The notes under the pieces are model-generated. The model was not told the origin of the DNA, did not search any database, and worked only from the letters and a program-made list of their open reading frames with translations. This document shows positions 21,990 through 35,360 of a stretch of 64,000 nucleotides of DNA, piece after piece (positions within the stretch are counted from its first letter, which is position 1; each line of letters opens with the position of its first letter). Position numbers and translations under genes: made by a program. The stretch is from positions 27,067,105 to 27,131,104 of the forward strand of contig JALIRH010000006.1 in assembly GCA_023055505.1 (NCBI GenBank), read 5' to 3'. The DNA is from Callipepla californica brunnescens. Lineage: Eukaryota; Chordata; Aves; Galliformes; Odontophoridae.

Positions 21990-23870
21990 CTTTAGCATCC
22001 GTACTATCCACAGCTGTACAACCACCCTGCAGAGTTTATTCCAGTAATCTACCTCTTGCTGTTTCAGTGATTCCAATGAGACTATCGTACCAAAGACTGC
22101 AGAACTCACCCACTGCATTGTTTCAACCAGTCTCCAGTTCCTTTTGCTCCATACTAAAATGTAGATAGCAGTCTACTTCAGGCTGTGAATCATTCTGTCT
22201 CTTGTGAAGGCATTGTGGTTGTCCCTGGTTTCTAGACTGTGTTTGTACTATTTTGCTCCACATTATTTTGCTAATGGTTAAATTGTATTCTGAAGAAGAT
22301 GAAAATTTGTTATGTATAGAAGAGCCCTTGAATACAAAGGTTATTTGTGGATCTAGATATTTTATGGAAAAGAAAATAATTGAATGCTAAATAAATGTGT
22401 TGTTAATGTATTGGTAATTCTCAGCTTTCACAGAAAGAATTTCTACAGGAGATGGTGAACAGCCAGGTACCACCTTTAGACATATGTGTTATGGGTGATT
22501 ATACAGGTCACCAAAATGCAGGTACACTATTCACACAGTGTGAGAATGTTGTGGTGTCATGCCTGTGCTGCTGATTCAGCTCCTCATAGGTCTCTTTCTT
22601 GGAGCTTTGATACCTGATATGACAAACTGTAGGGAAGTCAGACTGAGCAATATTTGTTTGCTCTGGCCTGCTAATACTTCTGGCTTATTAGATCTGTCAT
22701 TAGAGTATCAACAGGCTACTGAGAACTGGAGAACAGTGATGATAGCTGCCAAATCATTGCCCGTTCGTTCACAGACTGCCTCTCTGTGTAGGCATTAAAT
22801 GCATCCTGGTGCAAAACTTGAATATTTTTACAGCAAAATCAGGTTATAAAATAGGGTGAGAATCGCCAAGTAGCCAGATATAAAGCATAGCCAGGTGTAA
22901 GGGAACCTGCCACACATACCTATGCACAGCTTGTAGGTATTGGGGTGTAAACCATTTTGTCTTTGATTGCCAAAGAGATATGAGTTATAGAGTGAAAAAC
23001 AAGGAGATGGGAACAGTCAGAATTCAAGCAGGAATAAATATATTGTTAATGTACATCCTTCAGTTCCAAATTCTGTTGTTAAGATAGTTCACTAATTTCC
23101 ATTCTAAGGTTCTGTTTTCATGCTTCTTGTAATGTTTAATATTTTTTTTTAATTAAATTTAGCAAATCTTCCATACAAGGGATCTGACTTAATAAATAAA
23201 TAAACAAAAAGAAATAAGAGCACAGGGGTATACTAGGAGAAAGGCACAAACCCTTCTTCAGATCTGTTGCAACATTTCATAACTGCAAAGCAAAATAGCT
23301 GCAAAATCTCCTGGTGGGATGTCACGTGCATTCTTATGCTGGGTTCATACTGGGCTCAGCAACTATAATTGCAACTGACCTTAGGTTATCCTGAACTGTA
23401 GAAGGTGTCGATGTGAATCACAAGATACCGGTGATGTCAAAGAGCCACCATGGGCATTCCCTTCTCAGGGAATGAGCCAGGGTGGTTCAACATCGTAGGC
23501 TATTGTCTGCTGGAATATCATGACAGAGCGAGAAGTTGCCATAAGGAAAAACAGTATATTACAGTGAATAAAAGGATTCTCCCAGAATCCTAATGCTCAG
23601 AGTGACCTCTTGTCTCTCTTGCCTGTTATCTCAGGCCCCTCACATGATTTAAGGAGATGTTATGTAGGTGTCCACTTGCTGTGTGCTCCTTACTTTGAGT
23701 GCACATTTTAAGTGCTCAAAACTGAGTCACAGAAGTGCTGAGTGTTCACAGATGCTGCTGAAATCAATGGCATTTGTGCTTTAAATATGTGAAGTATCAT
23801 AAAAATGCTAAGTATCTTGCAAAATCTGGCTCTAAGCACATCATGTTGAGGACCCAAATTAGTGGACATG
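21990..23870. other. Gene desert, no gene seen
   Basis: AT-rich sequence without recognised genes. The 3' part (about 23680-23850) contains phrases such as GAAATCAATGGCATTTGTGC and GCAAAATCTGGCTCTAA that suggest further ancient repeat material. Confidence 0.5.
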
Positions 23871-23879
23871 TTCATCAAT

Positions 23880-24030
23880 CTTGACCATAACGACTCAGTA
23901 CTTCAGCTCCCCATCTGTAAAGTGAGTCTAATAGTACAGTCTCACTTTGCAGGTTTAAAGATAAATTAATTAGTGTTTGGGAAGCACTCAGAAATCCAGC
24001 AGAAAATGCTATAGAAACACCCATAAAGAT
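23880..24030 (+). mobile_element. MIR-like ancient SINE fragment
   Basis: CAGTACTTCAGCTCCCCATC-TGTAAAGTGAG-TAATAGTAC, then GATAAATTAATTAGTGTTTG-GGAAGCACTCAGAAA-GCTATAGAAA, follows the familiar 3' half of MIR-type SINEs/L2-type tails (cf. CCTCAGTTTCCCCATCTGTA...). Degraded, consistent with great age. Exact family uncertain. Confidence 0.5.
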
Positions 24031-25944
24031 ATTAATAATTCAGTATGCTGCGCAGGGTTTGAATGATGTGCAGTAAGGAAGGCATGGAGCCACATATTGA
24101 GTGATAAGAATAAAAAGAATATTGAACAGCTGCTCACTCAGGGAGCATCGTCCATCCTATGCACTGAATGATGTATGTGTCTGTGCAGTTTAAGACTTAT
24201 TATCATGCGTATGTGCAATGAGCGTAAATTAAAGTTTCGAAGGCAGCGGATTGTTCTGAAGTTTAGACAGCTTAAATCTGCAAGAAGAAGAACGTACTTT
24301 CAACAGATACACATATATATATTTAATCTTCTCTGTATTTCTGTGTTTCCATCTTGAAGATATGAAAGATTTCTGTGTTGGTGAATTCAGTGATTAATTA
24401 CATGACATGGCCACATGGCCAAGTTCATTGTGGGAACAAATATATTGATTTCCAGGGGTGAATTTGGCTCAAATCTTTGTCTCCTTGTGTAGCTTCATAG
24501 TGGCTGCTGGTTAGAAGTGGGGCAGTAAATGTGTTCCAGGGACATAGTAACGGGCTTGTCTTTTGGCCTTACTTTGTGTCAAGGTTTTTGGTGTTTAAGG
24601 TAGCAATTGGAGAATCATGAAAACTTCCATTCCAGAAATGAAGTTATTGGCAAAGCAAAATTTCCTGTATTTACATATAAATATCCTCATTTGTTGTGAC
24701 TGAATACCTTTCTCATTTTTAATGAAATAGCAACAACCACAACAATCAAATTCTAAGACGCGGGTGGTTGATTAAACTGACTGTAAATGTCTTTGGATGC
24801 AAAACCAATCTTTCAGAAATTCTACCCGATTCAAATGTGTAATCTGTACTAAATCTATTCTGAATTATGAATGGATTCTTCAATATAATTATTTGATCTC
24901 AGTCCCGTAATTTGCAAAATCTTTACAATAAAAATAAGACCGCTGTCTTCTGCTCATGTAAGAGCATAGGTCTATTTTTAGTATGTCTTCTGTCTTTAGA
25001 TCAAGGACCAAAAGCTTGGATTTTCATACTGATCTGGAGCAGCCAATGAACATTGTGCTCTTCTATTATCTGTGAACAGATCATAATCTGATCATTTCAA
25101 ACCTATCACCTACTTAACGCTTTAAGAGTTGGAAAGGATTGGGCTTATATTTTAAAGTTATGTTTCTCATTTAAAAGCAGTTACACATACCTACTTCTCC
25201 CTTTTCTTTAGTCTCACTTTATCCTATATTTCATAGCAAAAGTGATAGTTTCTAAACTAGATTTAGTTCTGTTCCTGGTTAGGTTTTCTTCGTATGGTAA
25301 TTTAAAGCTCCTTTCAGAGAAAAGTGTTCGTAGGTTCATCACTTGTCAGGAGAGAATTTTAACTATTAAATCATATTGATTTAAACAAACCCTTTATTTT
25401 ATTTGCATTTCCAAAGCTTTCCTGAACACAGAGACCTTTCTATGGAGAGAGCCTCATTGTTTGTTTACATAATTCTCCATTTTACTTTTTTTTTTTTTCC
25501 TCCAGAAACTTATTATCTACTCCAAGATTAAAAGCATTCTAAAACATATAAGCTGCAAGAAATAGCTATCTTGTTCATTTTCAGAAAGTCTACAATACTC
25601 CGTCTAATGTATTCAATGAATTATTTATTTCTTAAAGAGATACAATAAATCTTTACCTACTGTATTTGATGATTTTCATAGTAGGAATAATAAGTAACAT
25701 GATTTGAGTGTGTTTGGAACCTGGTACCAGGAGGGGGGAGGGAGGTCAATTTAGGCTATTTAATAAGTATATTGGAAGAGAATAAATCTGAAAACAGATT
25801 GGACATCACTACTGACTTACCATTTTCAGGTGAGGAGAAAGCATGCATATTTCCATTTAAATGAATGATCAGGTATGTCTTAAATACTTGTGATTTGAAG
25901 GAGCATCTTAGGTGCAAAAGCACAATAGTGATGTTCAGTACCAT

Positions 25945-26035
25945 TGTTCTCTGTTACACTGGAGTGAGTCCAAAGTAATTCCATTGATTTCAGTATACTT
26001 TCTTCGGGCTAACTGAGAATAGAATCTGACCACAT
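25945..26035. repeat. Ancient amniote repeat-like segment
   Basis: ACTGGAGTGAGTCC then AAGTAATTCCATTGATTTCA and AGAATCTGACC match the general form of old LINE/SINE tails (…CCATTGACTTCAATGG…). Low confidence on family. Confidence 0.3.
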
Positions 26036-27132
26036 GATAGCTGGGGGTGGGATGAGTGACAAGAATATAAATAACCTGAGATCACTATTTGAAATACAAA
26101 TACTATGCAAGATGGTGTGTCTCTTTTAAGACCTGCACTACATCAGAAAAAAAAGATTAATAAATTATCTCCCGTTTAGTTCTTACAGTTTAGAAAATTA
26201 TATCAGAAGAGGGGTTTTGATTTTGTTTTTGATGTTTCTATATTTTGTTAATGTCACACACTGAAGGGTTCCTCAGAAGTACTATATCTCACAACAGGTC
26301 TTGAATTAGGCAGAAAGTTTTAGGTTAGTCTAACTTTTCCTGACAATTAGTAAAGGGAGTTAGTGAGACCTTGGTATTTCTGTTGTGTGTGCAGTGGCTA
26401 ACAGACTTAAAAAAAACAGTTACTGTTTTCCAAGTTGCTCAAAAGCATCTTGCAGAACATTTATGTGCAATGCAGACATTTCAGAATTTTGGTTTCATTT
26501 CTTTTCTTCATTCTCACTCCGTCCTGTGTAGACACTGCCATTTTATCTGTATTGACATTTATTTATGGGTTGGAGACACTAGAAGAAGCAGAGCTTCAAA
26601 TTTAAATGCAGTAACTTCCTCTTGCCTGCTTCTGCATGAAGCTGTATTTGTTGTAAGTTACCTGCAGTGTGGTCTTGCCCTAGATAGAATCAGCAGCAAA
26701 GCACAAGCTATGTTAATGCATCTGTATGCATCATCCTTTCACCTCTGAGGCTTCAGGGATATAGTCAGACCTGCAATCTTTAAATCACTTTGAGGTCCAG
26801 TTCCTCCAGATCACTGGTGCTATATAAATGCATGTTGTCAGTATTTTAGTCATCAGAACACCTGATCTTTGGAGTGTGCTGTTAAATAGCAAACAGATTG
26901 ACTTAAGTAATTTCAGCTTATACACTTCCCTACTTAAACATGTCTTCTGTAAAAATCTATTCCAAACATCTGTTTGCAAAAATAACTTAGTAATTTGCAT
27001 CTGTTGACTACATTGCAGGTTCTATTTTCATTTTCAGGAATAGTTTGCCTTAATATTCCTGTTAGTCAATGACTTTTGACTGGTAATAAGACACAGTAAT
27101 AGCATACATAAATAGATTAATTCTTGTTTCAC

Positions 27133-27153
27133 TTTTTTTTTTTTTTTTTTTTT
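27133..27153. repeat. T21 homopolymer
   Basis: Uninterrupted run of 21 T. Confidence 0.9.
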
Positions 27154-28654
27154 CTCTCTAAAGCAGTTTTGTTTCTCCTCACCTTTGCATTAGAGTTTTG
27201 TGCAACTGCCTAGGTAATACTTGTATCACTGCCGCTCTGAAAATCTTTTCTCTAACCAGTACAAGTGACCACAGCTAACATAGTTCAATAAATCAAAACT
27301 TTTATCTACAAATCATGGGCGTAGTTTCAGAATGTACATTAAGAGTATGATTTGTAATAGTATTAACATGTCAAAACACGTAAAATGCCAATCTTCTGGA
27401 AATTCCCCTAAAATACTGCTAAATATATACCAAATATAGGACTAAATTTGACATCATTAGATGCAGGTTTGCACTGCACTTCTTTCACTGATCATAACAG
27501 GGAGAGCTAGTTCTGCATTACTGACATCTCTGGAAGCACAGTTGCTCATCTCTTTCTGGTTACAAACAAGCAGGACCAGTCTGGTAGCAAATATTTCCCA
27601 CCAATTCCCTGTCTGGAGTAAAGAATTGGTAGCTGTGGAGTTTCAGGTCTGTCTGTGGAAAGCCCTGTAGTCAGCACAGCCAGGGAGGAATTGCACCTCC
27701 TTGTACCTAGTCCACACTTGTGAAAACTGCTCCTCTGTGGATAAGCACTGTTCTTAGCAGTGTTCAAGAGGCACTGTTAATTCAGCTGAAGAGTGACACA
27801 GATCCTTAAACAACCCTCTGCAATGAATCAGCAGGCACTGCTGGGGTGGTCAGCTGCAAGACAAGGCATAGGCTGGTGATAGTAACTCTCACTTATTGTT
27901 TAGTTTTTGATATTAAAAAGTATTAGAAACACCTTCCCTTTTATCCTAACCACAAAGATCAAAAGGAATTCCCTTTCAGCTTCACGCTACCTGTGGTGGC
28001 TGGATGCTCTGGGGACTCAGCCTTGCGGAGAAGGAAAGGAAGTGAAAATTGTCCCTGGCCCACCTATGGTAAATGGGCAGCTTCTTTATGGAAACATTTA
28101 GAATGCAGGGCAAGAAAAACTAGGGGTCTTAGATCTGCAATCTCAGCGAAATCCAATGGAAGACTTATACAAAAACAAATGGCAGAAAATCTGTCCCAAA
28201 TGAACCCTTTTGTCTATGACAAGAAACATGTTCCCGTAGCCTTACAGGTACTGTAATCTAATCTAACAGCATTAGTTCTACCCTTTGGTAGCCAACAGTA
28301 TTTTCTTATGGCATGAAGGAAATGTTTTCCAACTTAATATCAGATGATTAAACTTGGCAATATCTGTTAAATCAGCCTTCAAGATTCCTGCTGTTCTTTT
28401 CAAATTAAAATTTTTACATATTTATTTCTGGCTTTACTGTACTGTGATGGGCTGCTAAATTACCAGTAAAAGATTCATTTAGTAATAATTGAAAGAAAAT
28501 CTAAGTCAGCTTTACATGTATTTTTCTTTTAGATTAAATTATTCTCATTGGTATTAGAGAGGTACTTGAGATTTGACTATCACTAATAAATAGCATCTAC
28601 ACATCAGCATTGCTATGGGAATGCTGTGTCCCATTAAGATGTTAACTTTTAAGA

Positions 28655-29125
28655 GTGCTGATGGAAAATTGGAGCAGATTCAGAGGAAAGCTATAGAAAT
28701 GATTAGCAGCCCTTCTTACAGTGGCAGTCTGAAGGAGTTTCATCAACTTAGTTTATTTAAAAGGTGAAGAAGAAACTTAACCATGATCTATAACCCTCTG
28801 CATAGTGAGATATTAGCCGAGGCAAAAAAACTCTTTAAAAAAGGAAAGAAAATGAAAGAAAATAGTCATATATAACTTGATTCAGTGGCATAAACAAAAG
28901 TTAGCAGTTTTCAAACTGGAAAGTTTTGAGGAGGGAGAGCAATTAACCAGTGGTAAAGATTGCCAAAGGATGCAATCCTTTCTATGTACATTAAATCATA
29001 GCTGCATTTTTTTCTGAAGGTATGCTGCAGTTTTGCTACAAGCTGCAGCTTGAGGCAGAAATTTTTGGGAGAAATCCTGTAGTATGCGCTATGCAGGAAG
29101 GCAGAGCACACAATTCCAGCTGTCT
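28655..29125 (+). mobile_element. Old, degraded CR1/L3-type LINE fragment
   Basis: Phrases AGATTCAGAGGAAAGCTATA, AACTTAACCATGATCTATAA, GCAATTAACCAGTGGTAAAG-ATTGCCAAAGGATG and GAGAAATCCTGTAGTATGCG-CTATGCAGGAAGGCAGA follow the 3' end of ancient CR1/L3-like elements. More diverged than the other CR1 copies here, with no intact frame. Confidence 0.6.
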
Positions 29126-29129
29126 TGGC

Positions 29130-32100
29130 TGAAAATCTGTGATTCATGTTCAAGTGCAAACAGGAGGCATTCTTTCAACAGTGTCTCTAAGTGCATACTA
29201 AGTGCTGTTCAGGTCATTACAATCCCTTAAAAAATAAATAAAATAAAAACACAAATCCCTAGTTATTCGCATGTTGCCCTTTTTTCAACATATCAAATAT
29301 TGTATCAGATTACTGCTACTTTTTCTTGGTGTGAGGGGTAAACCTCAACCCATAACTGATGAAGATGTTATTCAGTATTCTGGGCTGTGAGCTGGCACCA
29401 GTATGGTGAATTATTTAATATGATTTAAGGAGTCAGAAACGCAAATAATAATATGCTTTTAGAGAGGGAAAAAGAACGTCATTTCTCACCAGTGGCAAGG
29501 CATAAGTCTCTGGGATCTCACAGGGATTAGAGCAGCTAGGTTAAATCTATTATCAGGATCCTGCTATCAGTCAACCAACCATAAAGAGGTCTTAATTAGG
29601 TTATATCTGTATTTTATCTTCTGTGGGAAATTTTGCCTTAGTGTTGACATTTATGTTTCTGGAAGTCCCCGACCATGTTGATCCCATCTGAGAGATAAGG
29701 CTAGGGCTAGGATGAGGGAAGTTTAGAGGTTGTACAGTGTTTTACTGCTCTGACAGTTGGTTTTGCAGGTGACAGTTGCAGTAACCAAAACCAGTTCAGT
29801 TTTGCTGATACAGTTACAGTCAGGTTACTATTGTCACTTTCAGTGTGGTTTTACATTGCTATCAGTGCAGTCTTTGGAAAGTGGAGGGTGTGGAGAATGA
29901 GTGGAGTGTTTTCTTGTTAAGCTTAGTTACATTTTGTGAAAAAGAAAACAGAAAAATAATGACAAAACCAAATGATACTTAAATAGTGCCCATAAGCATA
30001 ATCCATACCTAAAATGAATTTATTTATGAATTAAAAATAACATATTTTTATGTGATCTGTGATCCAGATTTGTTCTGTCATTGTCACTAGTGGCAAAAAG
30101 TAAAATTAGCTTGCAAATGAAAGTAATGGGAAAGGATTTGTTGGTGGAGCTGTTATAATGGATTGTCCAGGAAATGCATCAAATCCACATTTGTCTTCAT
30201 TTTTGTTCCTATCTACATTCATCTGGGTTGTAACCTCCACGTTTTCAAATGATGTGGATCTAAGAACTCTTCTTCCTACATTACCTTTGAGGAAGGCAGA
30301 CTCACCACCTCAGAGAGAAGCAAGCCACTATGTTTAGAGAAGAAAAGCACAGAGGCCTCTACAAAAACCTCTGAATTTGAAAAACAAAGCTCTTCTCCAT
30401 CTTTGCCAATCCTTTGGCCTCTAAGTGTTGTGGAGAGACTAAAGAAGCATGTAATGTAGTCAAATATCTGATGCATAACGCACTAACTTAAGAATGTACT
30501 ATCAGGCTTTTCTTTGAATTCTTGTCTTTTGTTGTCTTATTTCCCAACCAGAAGGTAACTTGAAGCTCTCAATATGTTAATTAGTGTGTTGTTGTTGTTG
30601 TTGCATTTTAATTTTTAAAACACCTTTGTCTTGGTACATTTCTTTCTAAGGAACATGCAAACCCTTTACATATTTCCATATTTTCAGCATATTTTATGCA
30701 AATAGTTGTTAAGAATGAAAATTCTAATTCCAAATGAAGAAAATTCATGACATACATCTTGTGTTGCAGTTTAATCACTGTATACCCAGGAAAGTATTGA
30801 CAGTTGTCCCGTGGAAGCTATTAAAGTTCCTGTCCAAGGTTAAATGAAATTGCAGTTTATCAGAGCAGCATTGAGAAAATAAGGGAATCTGTTCATGGCT
30901 CTTGATTAATGCCAAGCATGATCAACACAAGGGGGTTCATTAAGCTATACATCATGTGGGTAATTTAACATGTCATTGTGCCTGCTGTCTGCATTAACTC
31001 TCTGCATAACCCAGTGTTCTGAACTTGCATCAGCCCTGCACCTGAAGTTTTGTCTCCCAGTCTTTGTCATGCTTGGGTTGGTTCGATGTTTTCATTTACA
31101 TCAATCCCTTTTTCTTAATGGGCATTCTGCATTCTTTTTTTTAAAAAAATTACAATTTCCACAGCTGCACAATTTTCTGTCTTGTATGAATATACTTGTA
31201 ATCTGATAATGTTATGCAAGAGAGCAAGAAATATGTCCTTCATTGTCCAGTTTTTCTCAGATTTCTTAGGTTTTTAGCTCCTAGAAATATGAGTGAAAAT
31301 TCCTAGCACAAACATCAGTCAAGATAATGCTACACTGGACCTACTGCTCACAGGAGGGGAAAAATATGGAGAGGGATGCAGAAAATAGTGAGAAATGTTG
31401 ACACAGTTAACAGTTTGGTTGCAATGAGTCTATGTTATCAGTTGAAGATTTAGTGTAGGACTGGGATGCAGAGTAATGTTTCTGGATTTTCAGCTCGTTT
31501 AAGGAAATACAAGTCAGAGTGCCTTAAGAAGCTTCCAGGAGGAACAAAATCGCATTTTTTTCTTCTCTCTCTTTTTTTTTTTTCCTGTCTCTCTCTCTTT
31601 TGTTGTTGTTGTTTTGTTTTGTTTCTTAAAGATAGATCAAGAAGAGCCCAGGAATAAACCATTTGCTGAGGAAAATAAGAGGTTTTGTCAGAGGGTCCAC
31701 TTGGCTAAGCAAGGAGATTCTGAATGAGCGGAGAACAGCAACAATGAAAACAGGGAGCATATGAGAAGTGGAAATTGTCTTGTTTAATCTGGAAAGGGAG
31801 ACACAAAGAAGTGATATGCATCTACTTGGAGGAGATCTGTAGAAATTATGAAGCCAAGCTCAGCTTTGGCAGATGTTAGAAATAAGAGGCAATGGCGTAG
31901 TAGCTCACTTTTTAAGCTTGAGTTGATCTTGATCATTTTAGAAAATATCTTCTGCATTTTATGTTCAGTACCATTACTGGCATTAATGCTGGGAATCTAG
32001 ACAACACAAAGGATGCTGCGCTTATTTTTCCAAGTGCAACAAAGATTTCAGGTTGAAGAGTAATAGGAACAAGTGATTTGAAGGATGTACATCTAATAAG

Positions 32101-32580
32101 AACAACTAGTATAATTCAGGTTATTAATGTTTTATTTGTACTATTGGAATGATAGTTCAATTTTTTCAGTTGTTTTTGTGTAGTTCTTTGGAATTAGTTG
32201 ATGAATCTATGAAGGAGTGACTGTGAATTCTCATTTAGTAGGACTTTAATGTTAGCTATGCATTTATTTAAAAAATATTGAATTTGTTGTCTACATCTGA
32301 AAAATAAGCCACCTGATTTCTTTCAATAAAGGGATTGAAATTAAATATAAAATATATTTCACAATCCAAAACCAGATTGTAAAGGTATGCGCTGAGTAAC
32401 ACAGAATGGTCATTTAATATAATGGCAGTTGTTGTGGCACTGCTTCTAATAAGCTGGGCTTCAGTTACAACTTCCTTGCCTCCTTCTGTACCATGGACTC
32501 TTTTTATCTTGGAATTGAAAATAGCTTTCAAATATTCATAATTCCACACTGGAATACTTTTTAAGATACTGTATTGTCTT
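29130..32580. other. Gene desert, no gene seen
   Basis: AT-rich, non-coding. Holds a (GTT)n run at 30588-30603 and a T/CT/GTT/GTTTT low-complexity tract at 31556-31625. Sequence near 31780-31900 (AATAAGAGGCAATGG) may be a very old CR1 trace. Confidence 0.5.
31556..31625. repeat. Pyrimidine/(GTT)n/(GTTTT)n low-complexity tract
   Basis: Poly-T, CT repeats, GTT repeats and GTTTT repeats in succession. Confidence 0.85.
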
Positions 32581-32900
32581 CTGCTACCATTAATTACCAG
32601 TGGTTTATTTACAAGACAATAATTAATTACACTTCTGGGATGCTCAAGAGTCTAACATAAATCAAAGCAGACTTGATAAGAAGCGATGAAAGTCTCACAT
32701 AATTAAGCAAGGCACTGGAGACCAATTGTTTATAGAATGATTTTGCTGGGGCTAATTGACACTAATTATTTAATCTGATTTTCTTCTTCACATTAATGCT
32801 TCTACCAGCTCACTATTCTCTGCCGGTAACTCATACAAATTCAACTTTATCAAGGTGTTATTGAATCAATTCAATACAAAGGATTTTCAACTATTATCTC
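32580..32900. promoter_or_regulatory. Candidate distal enhancer, TAATTA rich
   Basis: Within about 320 bases: ATTAATTACCAG, AATAATTAATTACAC, CATAATTAAGC, GCTAATTGACACTAATTATT and CACATTAATGC. This is the densest cluster of homeodomain core sites in the desert, in non-repetitive sequence with no open frame. Confidence 0.35.
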
Positions 32901-35355
32901 TTCTAGAGTATTTCTAGAGTATCTTTTTTAATCAGCGCAGGAGAGAAGGATCCAAAATAGTGAACTTTAAGGGTTTTTTTTTTCTTTAAGTAATTTATTA
33001 ACCACATGGAATATTGAAATGTAAAAATTAGTCCAAACAATAACTTAGATAAAAGTTTTTCTAATTCTATGGTAGAAAAAGCCTTACGACAAAAGCAAGT
33101 ATGTTTGCAGGTCAGCTGAGAGTTTAGCTCACTTTGTACAACTCTCCAGCTTCAGCAAAAGTTTCAGTGCAATCTTTTTTCTCAGTGAGATCATTTCCCT
33201 CGTGTTTACCTATGTCCGGTTTGATAAGTATCAATGTTTGGCTCAAGAAGCTGTTAGTGACGTTTCTTAATTTCTTGCCAGGAGCCAGACTGAAAACCCA
33301 GAGGATCTCTTCTGCTGTTTTACTGGATCATGGCTTTGGTCCATGATTTGCAAGGATTTACACTGGTGAGAATTTTTTGAGTGAAAATATATTGTTCCAA
33401 GCCAGAAAGGACAATATTTCATTGCATCTTTTTAAAACAATTAAATAATTTGTGAAATTCCACGTATGCTCCAGTCCTCAGGACCCCGTGTCTCTGTTTC
33501 TACATATCTTCTCAGATGAGGAATTAGCTTTGCATTCTAACACAACTAATTCAGGTATCCCAATTATGATTGCTTACTGTTGTTATTCCAATGGCACAGA
33601 GAATGTCCTTCAAAGAGCCACTGCTTCTTCAAATCAGTCTTCAGGCTTTCTTTTGAGTAAAGGAAGTTTTCAAACAAACAATACCAGATCAAGGTTTGCA
33701 GGGTATCCCACCCAACACTTTAGTGAGGAAAGTTAGCAACTCGGTGAATACAGATGGATCAGAAATATTTGAACACTGGTCTTATGTTATAACTACAGAA
33801 ACTGTCATCTACTCGGAGCATTGATACCAGAACTAGTATCATTTAGTCCTGAATAGGGCATTACAAGCATCCATTACTAATTAGTTTTTACTAAATGAGT
33901 TCATAATCAAAATCCTTATTTATGGCAAGTGTTTTCCCATCTTGGGATATATACACACAAATTTATAGCCCACAGAGTCTCTTGTCTATGCTACTGCTGT
34001 GATTTCTATTTAAAATTCTAAAATACCTTAAATACATTGCTGTAGCATAGAAAACTTTGTAAATACAAGTATTAGCATTGAAGTAATTTATTATAAGTTT
34101 TTAATAAGAAACCGTGTACTAATGAAGAAGTTATAATGGATGGATACCTTCTTCTTAAAAGAAAATGCATGTATAAATAATGTTCTACATGAAAAAGAAA
34201 TAATGATATGACCAAAACATACACACACACACAAAAGAGGACCTATACTTGTTTGAGGTAATGGATAAATGTCTGTGTGTTTCTATATTTCTTTGCATAT
34301 AAATGCACAACTTTTGTGAATTTATTTCTCATAGTGAGCTAAAAGAAAGCAACAGGAATCATTATTCTCTATCTCTCCTTGTTTTTTTTTATCTTGATTC
34401 TGGTTTTAAACTAACTTAAATCAATTTCAATTGGGTTTGTTTGTATGCACCTTGTAGGGGAGATTTAATCAGTCTGTTATAAATTTACTTTTAACAGGCA
34501 AGGTAAAAGATGGTTTAGTGTTGGAATCTAATTATCTGTATATAAATGGATCTTGCATAGAAAGGCAATGGAATAATATGGTTTTGAGGATATCTCAGAG
34601 TCGTGATTCAAAACTGAGAGAAGGATATTGCATTTTAAGTAATGGCTTTCTAAATGCAGAAACTGAAGCTGTGAGAAAAAAATTTTTGAAGATGTAAGCT
34701 CTAATATGAAAATATGAGTAAGTAAGCATTTTAAGCTGAAAGTGAAGGAAGAGCTTAGGGCTGAAATGTGAAAAAACAGGTGCCTGAAAGAGAGTACCTA
34801 AATCTGTAATTTGTTAATCTGGCTACAAATATATATATATTAAGGTGTTTTTAGATGGCTTTCCAAAATAATAAAGCAAGCTCATATTTGGGCATTCAAA
34901 GTAAATTTTCTGACCTTTCAAAAGCACTGTGCCATTGCCAGCCTACTTCTCAGCCCAACAGCTCTTTATTTGCTCAGATTTTCAGTATATTCCTATGAAG
35001 AATTCAAGGTGTGGATTTTGATCTGCAGTGTGTTCTGGGGCAGAGACAGTGCAGCCACAGCCTCTATGTTATCTAAGTTAACTCAAAAATACTTTTTCTT
35101 AAAAGCAGTTCATTTCAGAATTGTGTACAGAGACACAAGCATTTGCTGCTTAAAGGAGCAGAGAATGTTACTGAGTTTATCACTCTTTGAAAAGAATGGA
35201 AGAATACACTCCATCCCTGTCTTCATAAAAAATACAATTTATCAATCATAAATAAATAAAGAATATATACATATCTTAATGATCACAAGCCTTAGATACA
35301 AATGATTCACTAATATCAGCATCTGAACTGGATGAGAACTTTTTCATTTTTCATT
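32900..35355. other. Gene desert, no gene seen
   Basis: AT-rich non-coding sequence with a short (AC)n run near 34219-34234 and no recognised genes or repeats. Confidence 0.5.
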
Positions 35356-35360
35356 CAGCT

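Larger units (their letters stand above)
24035..28650. other. Gene desert, no gene seen
   Basis: AT-rich non-coding DNA. A T21 run lies at 27133-27153. A segment at about 25945-26035 (ACTGGAGTGAGTCC...ATTCCATTGATTTCAGTA) resembles ancient amniote repeat tails. No open frame longer than 125 codons, and none recognised. Confidence 0.55.
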
